A stretch of 64,000 bases of DNA from assembly GCA_950106755.1 (NCBI GenBank), contig OX467082.1, forward strand, positions 18,972,001-19,036,000. Reading direction: 5' to 3'. The notes below the pieces were generated by a model. The model was given only the letters and a program-made list of their open reading frames with translations. It made no database searches and was not told the origin of the DNA. Shown here in pieces: positions 63,880-64,000 of the stretch; the first letter of the stretch is position 1; each line of letters begins with the position of its first letter. Origin of the DNA: Climacium dendroides (Eukaryota > Streptophyta > Bryopsida > Hypnales > Climaciaceae). The position numbers were made by a program, and so were the translations under genes.

Positions 63880-64000
63880 CAGTTTGGCGCGGTCACGTAA
63901 CTTGATCCAGTGGGAAGGGGGTCATTGGCTGGCCTTAGTCGTAGCTCCCGGGCTCTGGTCCTGCCTGGAACTGCGGCTCGCCTTGCCTGCTGGGCGGATA
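63880..64000. other. GC-rich edge of window
   Basis: GC rises abruptly in the last 120 bases, as it does upstream of PEPC. This may be the start of another gene's upstream region or of an element cut by the window end. No ORF can be assigned. Confidence 0.3.

Overview
The window looks like nuclear DNA of a land plant. Four intron-bearing genes with clean GT-AG introns sit close together between about 26.6 and 50.2 kb: plant-type phosphoenolpyruvate carboxylase, an unrecognised C2HC-finger protein, a METTL5-type rRNA methyltransferase and V-ATPase subunit E. Their exons are GC-rich. Most of the rest is AT-rich, gene-poor and full of decayed plant transposons (CACTA, PIF/Harbinger, Tourist-like, Stowaway-like and Mutator-like). 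The high repeat load suggests a fairly large genome. The species cannot be fixed from this sequence; a non-flowering plant is only a guess.

Left arm (1-25.4 kb). A minus-strand RING-H2 gene (141-1466) is broken by one stop codon, has lost a zinc ligand, and contains an in-frame 417-bp duplication. A 1.72-kb CACTA-type element (3499-5219) is bounded by the 3-bp duplication AGT and carries an array of small palindromes. From about 6.1 to 11.8 kb lies a decayed PIF/Harbinger element, with a transposase pseudogene on the plus strand and a Myb/SANT-like partner pseudogene on the minus strand. Further on are a foldback Tourist-like element with arms of nearly 490 bp (15645-17112), a Stowaway-like MITE (about 18.0-18.2 kb), a diverged 3' end of a CACTA-type relative (about 21.2-21.88 kb) and a 229-bp hairpin (22135-22363).

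Gene cluster (26.6-50.2 kb). A 222-bp Mutator-like MITE with perfect 28-bp TIRs and a 9-10-bp target duplication lies about 0.5 kb upstream of the PEPC start codon. PEPC (27327-33525, plus) has seven coding exons and encodes 961 residues. A large unrecognised protein gene lies on the minus strand (about 37154-40165). METTL5 (42784-45420, plus) has nine exons and encodes 205 residues. V-ATPase subunit E lies on the minus strand (50178 down to 48302, plus an unresolved last exon). These are separate housekeeping functions in anaplerotic carbon metabolism, ribosome modification and vacuolar acidification. There is no operon-like logic and no obvious shared pathway.

Right arm (50.4-64 kb). No convincing gene was seen. 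It holds dispersed repeats, a second copy of a Mutator-like MITE (55269-55680, related to one at 34601-35141), a pair of inverted repeats of about 300 bp (56.4 and 60.1 kb), several minisatellites and a strong short hairpin at 63591-63635. GC content rises in the last 120 bases, which may mark the edge of another gene or element.

No new multi-gene system was found. The most unusual items are the palindrome-array CACTA family, the long-arm foldback element, the transposon insertion upstream of PEPC, the large unrecognised C2HC-finger gene and the unresolved 3' end of the V-ATPase E gene.
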